A stretch of 34,682 bases of DNA from an uncultured Planctomycetia bacterium (GCA_937952135.1 CALFYL010000179.1:1-34682), one strand, 5' to 3'. Positions 16,168 to 24,973 are shown, counted from the first letter of the stretch. Program-made: numbers and translations. Notes: generated by a model not told the origin, from the sequence alone.

Positions 16168-17960
16168 GCGAGCTTCGCATCGACGCCGCGACGCCCGGCG
16201 CGGCCCCCGCGCGAAAGCGCTCGCGTCTGTTCACGTGGCTCGCGTGCTGCGCGCTCGCTCTCCTCGCGCTCGCCGTGCGCCTTCCCGGCATCGGCCACGG
16301 ACTGCCGATGGTCGTCGAGCAGGACTGCAAGATCCCCTACCAGGTCGAGTTGCTGCGCCGCGGCGACGACGCGTGGCGCAGCGACCGCGAGTTCCGTTGG
16401 TATCCGTTGTTCGTCGCGCACCTGGTGAAGTTGTGGCCCGCGCCGCAGGCCGCGCCCGCCGACGCTCCGCTCGAGCAGCACCTGGTCTCGGCCGCCGCGC
16501 CGCAACTCCAGGCGCGCTTCACCGTCGCGATGCTCGCGGCGTCGATGGCGCCCGCAGCGTATTTGCTCGCCGCGCTGTTCCTCGAGCGTCGCTGGGCGCT
16601 GCTCGCGGGCCTGCTCTCTGCGTTCAGCTTGCTGTCGATGAACTTCTCGCAGCAGGCGCGGCCGCACGCCGCCGCGGGCGCGCTGTTCGCGTGGACCTTG
16701 CTCGCGCTGGTGCGCCTGCGCCGGCGCGGCGATTCGCTCGGCCGCGGCCTCGCGGGTGGCGCTCTCGCGCTGTCGATCGGCTGCTTGCAGAGCGGTTTGG
16801 CGCTGCTGCCCGCGCTGGTCGCCGCCGAACTCGGCCGGCGCACGTTTCAACGTCGTTGGTTCGATCCGCGCTGGCTCGTGACGCTCGCGCTGGTCGCGCT
16901 CGGCATCGTGTTTTTCTATCCGTACGAGTTCGCGGGTGCGCCGCTCGCGCCGCAACCCGGCGCCGAGGCGACGCCGGTCAACCAGGGCGGCCATCTGCTG
17001 TTCCTGAAGGACTTCAAGGGCCAGGGAGCGATCACGATGGCGCGCGCCCTGTGGTCCTACGAGCCCGCGTTGAGCGTGATGGCGCTGCTCGGACTCGCGC
17101 TGTGGCTCTTTCGAGTCCGCGCGTCGAGCGCGGATCCCGCCGAGCGCTTCACGCGCCGCCGCGACCTGTGGGTGCTGCTCGCCTTCGCGCTGCCCTATGC
17201 GCTCGTGCTCGCCCTCTACAACCGCACCTACGAGCGTTTTCTGCTGCCGCTCGTTCCGCTGCTCGCTTGCTGCGCGGCCTTCGGAGTTCGCGAACTCGTG
17301 CGGCGCATTCGCACCTCGTCGGGGGCGGCGGGCTTCGCGGTCTGGGCCGCGGCCGTGGTGCTCGCCGTCGCGCCGAGCGCGTGGCTGTGCTGGCGCCTCG
17401 CCACGGTCCGCGCGGCGCCCCACACCACCGAGCTCGCCGCGCGCTGGCTCGAAGAGCACGCCGACACGGCGCGGCGCGCGGACATCGTGCTCACGCCGCA
17501 ACTCGATCTCCCGCTCGCGCGCGAGAGCGAAGGCTTCGCGAACTGGATGCCCGGCGGCATCGAGAAGCAGTTCACCTGGGTCTGGAGCCGGTATCAGGCC
17601 GCGCTCCCCGGAGGGCGCGTGTTCGGCGACCGCTGGCGCCTGCGGTGGTGGAGACCGCGGCCGGCCTTGATGCTCTCGTCGCCGGAGCAGTACGTCGCCG
17701 AGCAAGGCGGAGATCTGCTCGTGGCGGAGGTTTTCGCGGGTGGCCGCGTGTCGCCCGCGGCCACGGTGCTGCGCCAGTGGCTGCTCGAGAACGCGCGCCT
17801 GCTCGAGCGCATCTCGCCCGACGCGCGGCCCGACTACAGCGACCACCCCTTCGGCTACCAGGAAGAGACGAGCGTGCCTCCCGGCATCTTTTTCCGGCGT
17901 CTCGCGCAAGCGCGCGCGAGCGGACCGGTGATCGAGATCTTCGAGTTGCCGGCGAGGTAG
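16164..17960 (+). CDS. ArnT/GT39-like polytopic membrane glycosyltransferase, paralog A
   Basis: The protein has 598 residues. After a first helix (about 24-40) come IGHGLPMVVEQDC and an acidic loop, the place where GT39/ArnT-type GT-C enzymes carry catalytic acidic residues. About ten further hydrophobic segments follow, including LLSMNFSQQARPHAAAGALFAW, and a C-terminal soluble part from about 430. GT-C enzymes take sugars from polyprenyl-phosphate donors and act outside the cytoplasmic membrane. The gene starts with GTG at 16164, overlapping the flippase stop by 4 nt. It is clearly related to the GT39-like protein at 29249-30988: both have VEQD/WEEPD, then V-LLRGD, SFSQQARPH.AA and an FYPF/Y-like motif. 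Donor and acceptor cannot be told from sequence. The exact GT family is less certain than the GT-C fold. Confidence 0.8.
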   Translation: MSELRIDAATPGAAPARKRSRLFTWLACCALALLALAVRLPGIGHGLPMVVEQDCKIPYQVELLRRGDDAWRSDREFRWYPLFVAHLVKLWPAPQAAPADAPLEQHLVSAAAPQLQARFTVAMLAASMAPAAYLLAALFLERRWALLAGLLSAFSLLSMNFSQQARPHAAAGALFAWTLLALVRLRRRGDSLGRGLAGGALALSIGCLQSGLALLPALVAAELGRRTFQRRWFDPRWLVTLALVALGIVFFYPYEFAGAPLAPQPGAEATPVNQGGHLLFLKDFKGQGAITMARALWSYEPALSVMALLGLALWLFRVRASSADPAERFTRRRDLWVLLAFALPYALVLALYNRTYERFLLPLVPLLACCAAFGVRELVRRIRTSSGAAGFAVWAAAVVLAVAPSAWLCWRLATVRAAPHTTELAARWLEEHADTARRADIVLTPQLDLPLARESEGFANWMPGGIEKQFTWVWSRYQAALPGGRVFGDRWRLRWWRPRPALMLSSPEQYVAEQGGDLLVAEVFAGGRVSPAATVLRQWLLENARLLERISPDARPDYSDHPFGYQEETSVPPGIFFRRLAQARASGPVIEIFELPAR

Positions 17961-18028
17961 ATTGGCTCGGCTCGCCTGCTCGGGGTTGATCGCTCCGCGC
18001 GCCGCGGCAGAGTAGTCGTCCCCCGCTT

Positions 18029-19009
18029 ATGGACATCGCCGCTTTCGCCCGCCATCGCATCGGGGTCGTAGTCCCCGCCTACCGCGTGGCGCGCCACATC
18101 GAGACCGTCGTCAAGGGCGTGCCGTCCTACGTCGAGTCGATCATCGTCGTCGTCGACGCGAGCCCCGACGACACCTACGAGCGCGTCGCGGCGCTGAAGG
18201 ACGCGCGCGTCGTGCTGTTGCGCCACGAGCAGAATCAGGGCGTGGGCGGCGCGATGCAGACCGGGTTCCGCAAAGCGCTGGAGCTCGGGCTCGACCTCGT
18301 GGTGAAGATGGACGGCGACGACCAGATGGATCCGGCGCACATGCCGCGCCTGCTCGAGCCGCTGATCGCCGGCGAAGCGGACGTGACCAAGGGCAATCGC
18401 TACGAACACGTCGCCGCGCTCAAGGCGATGCCGCTGGTGCGCATCGTCGGCAACGCGGGCCTGACCTTCCTCGTGAAGCTCGCGTCGGGCTACTGGAACC
18501 TCTTCGATCCGGCGAACGGCTACGTCGCGCTGCGCACGGACGTGCTGCGGCGCCTCGACCTGGCCAAGCTGCACAAGCGCTATTTCTTCGAGTCCGGCTT
18601 TCTGATCCAGCTCGGAATCCTGCGCGCCGTGGTGCGCGACGTGGGAATTCCCGCGCGCTATGGCGACGAGCAGAGTTCGCTCTCGGTGCCGCGCACGCTG
18701 CTCGGCTTTCCGCCCAAACTGCTCTGGGGGTTCGTGCGGCGCATTTTCTGGCGCCACTTCGTCTACGACTTCACCGCGGTCTCGCTGTATTTGATGATGG
18801 GCTTGCCGGCGCTCCTGTGGGGCGCGATCTACGGCACGGTGGTGTGGATGGAAGTGCTCGAGACGAAGGTCGACGCGACCGCGGGCCAAGTCATGCTCGC
18901 GGCGATGCCGATCATCCTCGGCGTGCAGTTCCTCACGCAGTGTCTCGCGCTCGACATCGAAAGCGTGCCGCGCAAGCCGCTTTGCGCGCCGCTCGATTCG
19001 CGCGAATAG
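18029..19009 (+). CDS. Family 2 glycosyltransferase with C-terminal membrane helices (polyprenyl-phosphate sugar synthase type)
   Basis: The protein has 326 residues. The GT-A fold begins with RIGVVVPAYRV, has the nucleotide-sugar binding region IIVVVDASPDDT, the HEQNQGVGGAMQTGF block and the metal/donor motif KMDGDDQMDP (about 91-100). This order is that of dolichol/undecaprenyl-phosphate mannosyl- or glucosyltransferases (DPM1/ArnC/GtrB-like). Two hydrophobic segments near the end (about 248-272 and 288-312) are likely membrane helices, as in ArnC/GtrB. Such enzymes make the polyprenyl-phosphate sugar that GT-C enzymes use, so this gene probably supplies donor to the GT39-like protein just upstream (68 nt away, same strand). 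The ATG at 18029 has no strong Shine-Dalgarno. Sugar specificity is unknown. Confidence 0.9.
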   Translation: MDIAAFARHRIGVVVPAYRVARHIETVVKGVPSYVESIIVVVDASPDDTYERVAALKDARVVLLRHEQNQGVGGAMQTGFRKALELGLDLVVKMDGDDQMDPAHMPRLLEPLIAGEADVTKGNRYEHVAALKAMPLVRIVGNAGLTFLVKLASGYWNLFDPANGYVALRTDVLRRLDLAKLHKRYFFESGFLIQLGILRAVVRDVGIPARYGDEQSSLSVPRTLLGFPPKLLWGFVRRIFWRHFVYDFTAVSLYLMMGLPALLWGAIYGTVVWMEVLETKVDATAGQVMLAAMPIILGVQFLTQCLALDIESVPRKPLCAPLDSRE

Positions 19010-19107
19010 CTCCCCCGAAGGGGTCGCGGCCGGACTGCGCCGCATTGCGTACGGACGAGGGAGTGCGGACGTGCACTACGATGCCCGTGAAAGCGAGATC
19101 GGACATC

Positions 19108-20430
19108 ATGGCGCGCAAGCAGCAGTACAAGGTCACCACGCGGCTCGTTCACGGACCGGAGCATTCGGCGAAGTGGGATTTCTCTCACCATGTGACGCCG
19201 CCGCTCTCGTCCTCCACGACGTACCGGCTCGACAGCGCCAAACGCGGCGCGCGCGGGTTCCAGGAGTTCGGCCAGCTCGTCAAGGACTTCGGCGAGTCCC
19301 CGGTCTACATCTACGACCGGCTCGACGAACCGACGCGCTCGATCCTCGAGGGCGAGCTCGCGGAAGTCGAAGGCGGCGAGGCCTGCGTGACCTTTGCGAG
19401 CGGGATGGCGGCCATCTCGGGAGCGCTCGGCTCGACGCTGCGCGCGGGCGACGAAGCGATCGCGCATCCGGTGCTCTACGGCTGCACGCACTCGTTGCTG
19501 GCGAACTGGTTCCCGCGCCTCGGCCTGGTCGCGCACCGGGTGAACCTCAACGACCTCGAGGCCGTGCGCAAGAAGGTGAGCGAGCGCACGCGCGTCCTGT
19601 ACCTCGAGTCGCCGGTGAACCCGACGCTCGAGCTGATCGACCTCGGGGCGCTGCGCAAGTTGTGCGACGAGCTCAACCGTGAGCGCGCGCCGGAGCGCAA
19701 GCTGCTGATCTTCATCGACAACACCTTCGCCACGCCGTTCGGCCAGCGGCCGCTTTCGCTGGGAGCGGACGTCGTGTTGCATTCGCTGACGAAGAACCTC
19801 GGCGGTTTCGGCACCGAGCTCGGCGGCGCGGTGATCTGCCCGAAGGCGATGCTCGCGAGCCTGTTGCTCTATCGGAAGGATTTCGGAGGCATTCTCAGTG
19901 CGAAATCGGCATGGGCCATCATGGTTTATGGCCTTCCGACTCTCGCGCTGCGGCTCAAGCGTCAACAGTTCACGGCCAAGAAGGTCGCGACCTGGCTCGA
20001 GAACCACGAGGCCGTCGCGCGTGTCGTCTATCCCGGCCTCGAGAGCTATCCGCAGCGCGCCCTGGCGCGGAAACAGTTGCTCGACTTCGACGGCGATTTC
20101 GCGCCCGGCAACATGCTCTATTTCGAGCTCGACCCCGCGCGGATCGACGCCGAGGAGTTCGTCGACGAGATCGCGCGCTCGGCGTATTCCGTGACGCTGG
20201 CCGTCTCGCTCGGCCACACCAAGACGCTGATCGAACTGCCCGCGAGCATGACGCACAGCTCCTACGGCGAGGTCGGCGCCGGCGTGCGGCTCTCGATCGG
20301 ACTGGAGAGCCCCAGCGACATCCTCGCCGACTTGAAAGCCGCGCTCGAAGCCGTCAGCAAGCCCAAGTCCGCGTCGAAGCGCCGGCGCGAGAAGCCCGCG
20401 GCGCCGAGCAAAGCCCCGAATCGCAAGTAA
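19108..20430 (+). CDS. PLP-dependent Cys/Met metabolism enzyme (methionine/cystathionine gamma-lyase-like)
   Basis: The protein has 440 residues of the fold-type I Cys/Met metabolism family (gamma-lyases, gamma-synthases and O-acyl-homoserine sulfhydrylases). Visible features are TRLVHG and TPPLSSSTTYRLDS at the N-terminus, the YDRLDEPT motif that contacts the neighbouring subunit's PLP phosphate, FASGMAAIS, ESPVNPTLELID, IDNTFATP with the PLP-binding Asp (about 204) and HSLTKNLGGFG with the Schiff-base Lys (about 229). A basic Lys/Arg/Ala/Pro tail occupies about 413-440. I chose the ATG at 19108; an ATG at 19081 would add nine residues. Sequence alone does not separate lyase from sulfhydrylase; the long insert after YRLDS hints at the methionine gamma-lyase-like branch. 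It follows the glycan genes by about 100 nt, and a metabolic link to them is not obvious. Confidence 0.88.
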   Translation: MARKQQYKVTTRLVHGPEHSAKWDFSHHVTPPLSSSTTYRLDSAKRGARGFQEFGQLVKDFGESPVYIYDRLDEPTRSILEGELAEVEGGEACVTFASGMAAISGALGSTLRAGDEAIAHPVLYGCTHSLLANWFPRLGLVAHRVNLNDLEAVRKKVSERTRVLYLESPVNPTLELIDLGALRKLCDELNRERAPERKLLIFIDNTFATPFGQRPLSLGADVVLHSLTKNLGGFGTELGGAVICPKAMLASLLLYRKDFGGILSAKSAWAIMVYGLPTLALRLKRQQFTAKKVATWLENHEAVARVVYPGLESYPQRALARKQLLDFDGDFAPGNMLYFELDPARIDAEEFVDEIARSAYSVTLAVSLGHTKTLIELPASMTHSSYGEVGAGVRLSIGLESPSDILADLKAALEAVSKPKSASKRRREKPAAPSKAPNRK

Positions 20431-20472
20431 CTCGGCGCCGGCGCAACTCTGCCCCACGCGAACGCCTCGGCG

Positions 20473-20712
20473 TCACTTCACGGACTGGGCCATCCGGTCA
20501 ACGCCTCCATCGCGATGCAGGATTTCCCGCTCTGCTCCGACCCACTGCGAACTCCCGTACTCCGTCCTCCCCGCACTCCGAACCCGCGCTCGCTTCGCGG
20601 ATACATACTCGGCCGTTTCGACGCCCAGTTCGAAACCTGAGAAGAGGAGACATGGCAGCGCAACCGCTGCCGCGGCGATGCACAGCGCGGCCTTCCAGGA
20701 CCTAGTACCCAT
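20473..20712 (-). CDS. Possible small single-pass membrane protein
   Basis: The 79-residue frame starts at an ATG preceded closely by AGGG. Residues about 7-25 are hydrophobic (ALCIAAAAVALPCLLFSGF) after a basic start. An acidic/basic tail of about 50 residues without Cys pairs or repeats follows. The pattern fits a signal anchor or exported small protein. Third-position GC is lower than in surrounding genes, as expected in this less GC-rich interval. No family is recognised, and the ORF could be spurious; it is reported because start context, hydrophobic helix and length agree. It is convergent with the PLP-enzyme gene. Confidence 0.35.
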   Translation of the reverse strand: MGTRSWKAALCIAAAAVALPCLLFSGFELGVETAEYVSAKRARVRSAGRTEYGSSQWVGAEREILHRDGGVDRMAQSVK

Positions 20713-21329
20713 TTGGCCCTGCACGGGAATGAGGTGTGTTGCATGCGGTTGCATCGAAGTTCACCGGTTGGCGCTGCAGGTCGGGTCAATTTGGTGCGTC
20801 CGTGCGCGATTTTCAGACCATCCCTCAGGAGCGCTCCAAGCACAATTCCCGGTTGCGAGGATCGCAACAGGGAACAGTCGGTATTCGGAGGTTCCGGGTG
20901 CTCGGTCCGGATGTGGCTCGGGTCGAAGGGTGGCGGGCTCTGGGTGCGACCGCTGACGGGTGAGGAGAGCGCGGCGAACCTCTTCGGAGAGGTCGCTTGG
21001 CCGTGAGCCTCTGATCGCGAGTCCGTGGTATCGCTGGACGGACCTTCCCCAGGCGCGCAGAGTGATGCGCCGCGTTCGAGTGCGCGGGCCGAACGTCGCC
21101 GGCCGCTCAGCACGCGGCCATGTGGGCGCGGAATCGATTCCAGTTGGCGAGCGTGAGCTCGTTCACGCGTGACGCTGGGCGCCGGTCACGCGGATCCGCT
21201 CGTCGCGCAGGTACGCGAGCGGGTCGAGATCCGCTTCGAACGTCTGGCGCGCGATTCTCGAGCAGCCGACGAAAACGCCGCGGACGTAGGCGCGGGCGCA
21301 ACGCCGTCCAACGCGGATCCGAGCCGGTG

Positions 21330-21612
21330 CAAAAGGTGCAATGCCTCGGAGAGGAACGAGGCTTTGCAGCCCGATGGCTGGCGAATCCAACCCTGTAGAT
21401 CGACGCGGCCGCCGACGCTCCATGGCTGTCCGAGCGCAAACGGATTCGAAAGCGGCGCCGGGAAGCGTGTCGTGGAGAAAGACGACGATTGCGCCGTCGG
21501 TGTCGCCGGGCACGAGGTTCGTGGCCGACCTCGAGACCACGACGTACCGCTCATCAGGCGAGGTCGAGCCGCCGAAGGACGGGACATTCTCGGTGGATCT
21601 CCGGCGTCTCGA
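21330..21612 (-). pseudogene. Decayed remnant of a WD40/PD40-like planctomycetal surface protein
   Basis: Reading leftward, one frame (about 21612-21465) gives PSFGGSTSPDERYVVVSRSATNLVPGDTDGAIVVFLHD in pieces. This matches the beta-propeller repeat often written ...S.DGRYVAF.S.ATNLVPGDTNG..DVFVHD. A second frame (about 21450-21333) then gives NPFALGQPWSVGG, VDLQGWIRQP and FLSEALHL, like the C-terminal QGW.RDP...LS.AL ending of planctomycetal secreted proteins. The two parts are in different frames, and a stop lies just upstream of the first part. The gene is therefore frameshifted and truncated, probably the last piece of a larger deleted gene. Motif memory is the only evidence here. Confidence 0.45.
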
Positions 21613-21700
21613 TCACGGGCTGGAGCGCGGAGCGCGCCATCCAAGTCCGCAAAACCGGCGGACGGCGGCGCCGTCGCGGATTCGAACTCGCGCGAATCGT

Positions 21701-24130
21701 TCAGTAGCGCACGCGGAACTCGGAGAAGCCCGCTGAGCCGCCCTGAATCACGAGTCCGGGCCGGCCGGGCGTTTCATCGGGCGAGAACGCGTGCTCGAAC
21801 ACCTCGCGGTCCTCGATCCAGAAGACACATTTTTCCGGAGAGACGTCGATCGCGAGATTCAGCCGCTCGAGCGCCGTCGGAGGAAGCAGCCCGAGGTCTT
21901 CGATGGATTCCCACGTCTTGCGCAACCGCCCCACTTCGAGGAGCCCGGGCGAGCCGATGCCGTAGTAGAGCAGGCCTTCGCCGCGCTCTCCGAAAGTCAG
22001 CGCGACGAAGCCGTCGTCCTCGAGGTCGACGCTGCCGAGCCGCACCTCGAGGCGGTAGCGCGGCGGAAGCTCGTGCTTCCAGGTGGCGAAGCTCACACCG
22101 TCGTGCTTCGCGAACAGACCCTCGCCGTCGCGCTGCCAGCCCTTGCCGGCGTCCCAGTGCGTCAGTTCCGAGTCGAGCACCGGCCGGCGCCAGCGGCGGA
22201 GGTCGAGATCGCTCGGGTCGGCGAGGCGCTGCCGCAGCGCCGCGAGGCTCGCCGCGCCGCCCGACGCCGCACGCGCGCGGTCGAGGAAATGCAGCGCCGC
22301 GCGACCGAAATCCCGTTCCACGTAGCCGTTGGCCGTCGCCTCGCAAGCGGCGAAGAGCTTGTCGTCCGCGCTCTTCAAGGCCTTGCCGAGCGTTTCGTCG
22401 AGCTTCGATGCTTGCGCGCTCGCGCGCTCCACCAAGGGCGTCGAGGCCGTCGAGTTGCTGCGCGCGGCCGCGAGCGCGCTGCGGTAGTAGAAGAGCGCCG
22501 CGTCGACTTCCTTGCGCCCCGCGAGCAAGTCCCCCAGCTCGAGCTGCGCCGTCGCGTCCCCCGGCCGCTTGCGCAGCGCCCACCGGTAGCTCTCCACCGC
22601 CGCGTCGAGCTTGCCGAACTTCGCTTGCTTGCGAGCGCGTTCGATCAGCGCGTCGGCCTTCGACGCGTCGCCGAAATGCAGTTCGTGCAGTTCGAGGATC
22701 CACGCCTTCCAGCGCGCTTCGAAGTCCTCGAACGACTTCACCGTCGGCTGCTTGGCTTTTGTCACGAAGTGCTCCACGAAGCGTCCGAGCACGTCGTGCT
22801 TGCCGCCCGATCCGTAGGCGGCCATGTAGTCCTGGTAGCGCGGCGCGTAGATGCGCTCGCACGACTCGTCCTCGTAGTTCAGCAGGAAGTACACCAGCCC
22901 CCATCCGAAGGGGTAGTACGAGCCGTCGTAGGAACCGGGCTCGTAGTAGGTCACGACATCCTTCAACGTCGGCTGGCCCCGCTTCAACGAGAGTTCGAGG
23001 TAGAGCAAGCGCTCGTCGGGAATCAAATTGGTCTCGACCGCGCCGTTCGGCATGAGCCGCGCGCCCTCGAAGTAGGACGCCGTGCCCTCGTTGAGCCAGC
23101 CAGGGATCAAATCCGCAGAAACCAGGTGCGTGAACTGGTGCGACGCCTCGTGGAAGAGCGTCGACCACAACTCCCCGATCGCGTAGCCGTGCTCGCGCAG
23201 GTCGTAGGCGGCCACGCGATTCTGCCCGGGCACGAAGAACGCCAGGACGTTCTCCTGCTCCTCGTCGAGCTTCTCGTACTCGTCGAACTCCGCTCGACTC
23301 TTGTAGACGCTCACCGTCACGCGCGCGGTGTTGCCCCCGCGCTCTCGCACTTTGAAGACCTTGCGATAGAAGCGATTGACCTGTTCCATGGCCGACGAGA
23401 TCGCGTTCGCCATCTCGGCGCCCATGTTCGTGCGCACCGTGTAGTTGTCGCCCTTGATCTCGTACGCCTTCTCCCAGTCGCGCCGCTCGAGATCCTCCTT
23501 CGCAATCGACTCTGCGGACTTCTTGCTCTTCTTCGCGCGCACCGGCACGTCGAGACCGGTCGCGAGCAGGGCTTGCACGGCCTGCTTGTTGTCGTAGATC
23601 TTGGCGAGCTCCGCATCGGCGACGGCGCCGAGTCCGAGCTCGCGGCTGCGCGTCAGCAAGTCGACCGCGTTCACGAACAACTTGCGTCTCGCCGCGGCCT
23701 TGCCGGCCTCGAACAGCGCCTGTCGGTACTCCGCCAGCACCGCTTCTCCGCGGCGGTCCAGCGGATCCAGGGTGGCGAGTTCCGCGACGAGCTCCGTGAG
23801 CGCGGGCGGCGGCGATTTGGCGTTCGGATCGCTCCCGGCGTTCCATCGCTCGAGGGCGAGTTCGCCGTACCACAGCGCGAGATCGCGCTCTCCGCTCTCG
23901 AGCGCCGCACGGAACGCGAGCGTCAAGAGCTCCGCGTCATCGGGATGGAACTCGAGCGCGCGTTCGGCGAGCTCGTGGGCGTCTGTCCATTCCTGGGCGG
24001 CGAGCTTCTCCTGCACGCCCTCCGCCCACCGTTCGGGCGAACTCGAAGCGTCCTGTGCACTCGCGCGAACGGCGAGCGCGATTCCGGCCCAAGCGAAACC
24101 GACGAGAATTCTGCGCACGAAAGCCAACAT
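21701..24130 (-). CDS. Secreted HExxH metallopeptidase-like protein with helical repeats and C-terminal beta-sandwich
   Basis: The protein has 809 residues. Residues 1-25 are a signal peptide (cleavage near ASA-QD). TPR-like helices occupy about 30-200. A peptidase-MA/DUF1570-like domain follows with H327-E328-A-S-H331 in LFHEASHQF and a downstream Glu (E348) in WLNEGTASYFEG. This gives the HExxH + E zinc set of a gluzincin, so the site looks intact. A second helical-repeat region lies at about 500-620 (SYRWALRKRPGDATAQLELGDLLAG is TPR-like). Residues about 650-809 (HWDAGKGWQRDGEGLFAKHDG...RLEVRLGS...GFVALTFG...VFWIEDREVFEHAFSPDETPGRPGLVIQGG) resemble a concanavalin-like or 3-keto-disaccharide-hydrolase-type sandwich. 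It is the last gene of the leftward series. Likely role: exported protease or carbohydrate-bound peptidase; substrate unknown. Confidence 0.8.
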   Translation of the reverse strand: MLAFVRRILVGFAWAGIALAVRASAQDASSSPERWAEGVQEKLAAQEWTDAHELAERALEFHPDDAELLTLAFRAALESGERDLALWYGELALERWNAGSDPNAKSPPPALTELVAELATLDPLDRRGEAVLAEYRQALFEAGKAAARRKLFVNAVDLLTRSRELGLGAVADAELAKIYDNKQAVQALLATGLDVPVRAKKSKKSAESIAKEDLERRDWEKAYEIKGDNYTVRTNMGAEMANAISSAMEQVNRFYRKVFKVRERGGNTARVTVSVYKSRAEFDEYEKLDEEQENVLAFFVPGQNRVAAYDLREHGYAIGELWSTLFHEASHQFTHLVSADLIPGWLNEGTASYFEGARLMPNGAVETNLIPDERLLYLELSLKRGQPTLKDVVTYYEPGSYDGSYYPFGWGLVYFLLNYEDESCERIYAPRYQDYMAAYGSGGKHDVLGRFVEHFVTKAKQPTVKSFEDFEARWKAWILELHELHFGDASKADALIERARKQAKFGKLDAAVESYRWALRKRPGDATAQLELGDLLAGRKEVDAALFYYRSALAAARSNSTASTPLVERASAQASKLDETLGKALKSADDKLFAACEATANGYVERDFGRAALHFLDRARAASGGAASLAALRQRLADPSDLDLRRWRRPVLDSELTHWDAGKGWQRDGEGLFAKHDGVSFATWKHELPPRYRLEVRLGSVDLEDDGFVALTFGERGEGLLYYGIGSPGLLEVGRLRKTWESIEDLGLLPPTALERLNLAIDVSPEKCVFWIEDREVFEHAFSPDETPGRPGLVIQGGSAGFSEFRVRY

Positions 24131-24237
24131 GCGCTCGATTGTGTCGCCCCCGTCGGATCGCGCAAGGCTCGGCCGCGACGTGGATGCAGCCGGAGTCTTG
24201 CCCTCGCGCCGGCCCCGCGGCTCTCAGTGCGTGCGAA
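24131..24237. other. Short spacer between GT2 gene and HExxH gene
   Basis: 107 bp on the leftward transcript. It contains no recognisable gene or strong hairpin and may hold a promoter for the HExxH gene. Confidence 0.3.
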
Positions 24238-24927
24238 TCAGGAGAACAGCGACCAGCGAACGATCGCGTACAGCGCGATGAAGGCGTCCTTCAGGCCGAT
24301 TTTCTTGCCTTCCGAGTAGTCGCGCCCCGCATAGGAGATCGGCACCTCGTAAACCCGCACGTGCATCTTCGCCACTTTGGCGGTGATCTCGGGCTCGACG
24401 GCGAAGGTGCGCGATTGAATCGTCAGTCGATCGGCGACCTCCCGCTTGAAGACCTTGTAGCAAGTCTCCATGTCGGTGAGGTTCAAGTTGGTGAAGCAGT
24501 TCGACGCCAGCGTCAGCATGCGATTGCCGAGGTAGTGCCAGAACAGATGCACGCGCGCGTAGGCGCCGCCGAGGAAGCGGCTTCCGAACACGACATCCGC
24601 CTTGCCCTCGAGGATCGGCCGCAGCAGCGCGGGATAATCGCCCGGGTCGTACTCGAGGTCGGCGTCCTGGATCAGCACGATGTCGCCCGAGACCTTCGCG
24701 AAGCCCGTCGCGAGCGCGCCGCCCTTGCCCTGGTTCTGCTCGTGCCGGAAGGTCCGGATGTTGTCGTAGCGCTTCGACAACTCGGCCATGATCTGAGGCG
24801 TGCCGTCCCGCGAGCAGTCGTCGACGAGGATCAGTTCCTTCTCGTAAGGCGCCGCCTGCACGCGCTTGACGATCTCTTCGAGGGTGCGCTCCTCGTTGTA
24901 GACCGGAATGACGATCGAGAGTTTCAT
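24238..24927 (-). CDS. Family 2 glycosyltransferase, soluble polyprenyl-phosphate glycosyltransferase type
   Basis: The protein has 229 residues, a single GT-A domain with no membrane tail: KLSIVIPVYNEERTLEEIV at the start, ILVDDCSRDGT, RHEQNQGKGGALATGF, the donor/metal motif IQDADLEYDP (about 92-101) and GSRFLGG. TDMETCYKVFKREV and GRDYSEGKKIGLKDAF near the end are typical of DPM1-like and bacterial homologues that load mannose or glucose from GDP/UDP-sugars onto polyprenyl phosphate. The ATG start is clear; the upstream ribosome site is weak. It is 46 nt from the preceding GT2 gene on the same transcript. It probably feeds the GT39-like enzyme of this cluster, as the plus-strand GT2 (18029-19009) does for its neighbour. 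Confidence 0.92.
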   Translation of the reverse strand: MKLSIVIPVYNEERTLEEIVKRVQAAPYEKELILVDDCSRDGTPQIMAELSKRYDNIRTFRHEQNQGKGGALATGFAKVSGDIVLIQDADLEYDPGDYPALLRPILEGKADVVFGSRFLGGAYARVHLFWHYLGNRMLTLASNCFTNLNLTDMETCYKVFKREVADRLTIQSRTFAVEPEITAKVAKMHVRVYEVPISYAGRDYSEGKKIGLKDAFIALYAIVRWSLFS

Positions 24928-24973
24928 CGTGCGGGCTCGCGTTTCGGCGGCTGTGGTGCGGGGCGGACGGGAA

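Larger units (their letters stand above)
20431..21700. other. Gene-poor, less GC-rich interval
   Basis: About 1.27 kb without a conserved gene. Base composition is visibly less GC-rich than the neighbours, especially at 20500-21100. It contains one possible small membrane protein (20473-20712, minus) and a decayed surface-protein remnant (about 21330-21612, minus). The other open frames are Ser/Arg/Pro-rich and not protein-like. I see no insertion-sequence ends, integrase, tRNA or array. A decaying or recently rearranged site would explain it. Confidence 0.5.

Noticed and set aside
19012..19023. Small CCCC-GAA-GGGG hairpin after the GT2 gene
   Set aside because: Only four pairs and no T-run; too weak to call a terminator.
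21675..21700. tRNA T-arm-like sequence (GTTCGAATC on the minus strand)
   Set aside because: The bases flanking the loop do not form the five-pair T stem, and no acceptor, D or anticodon arm can be built around it.
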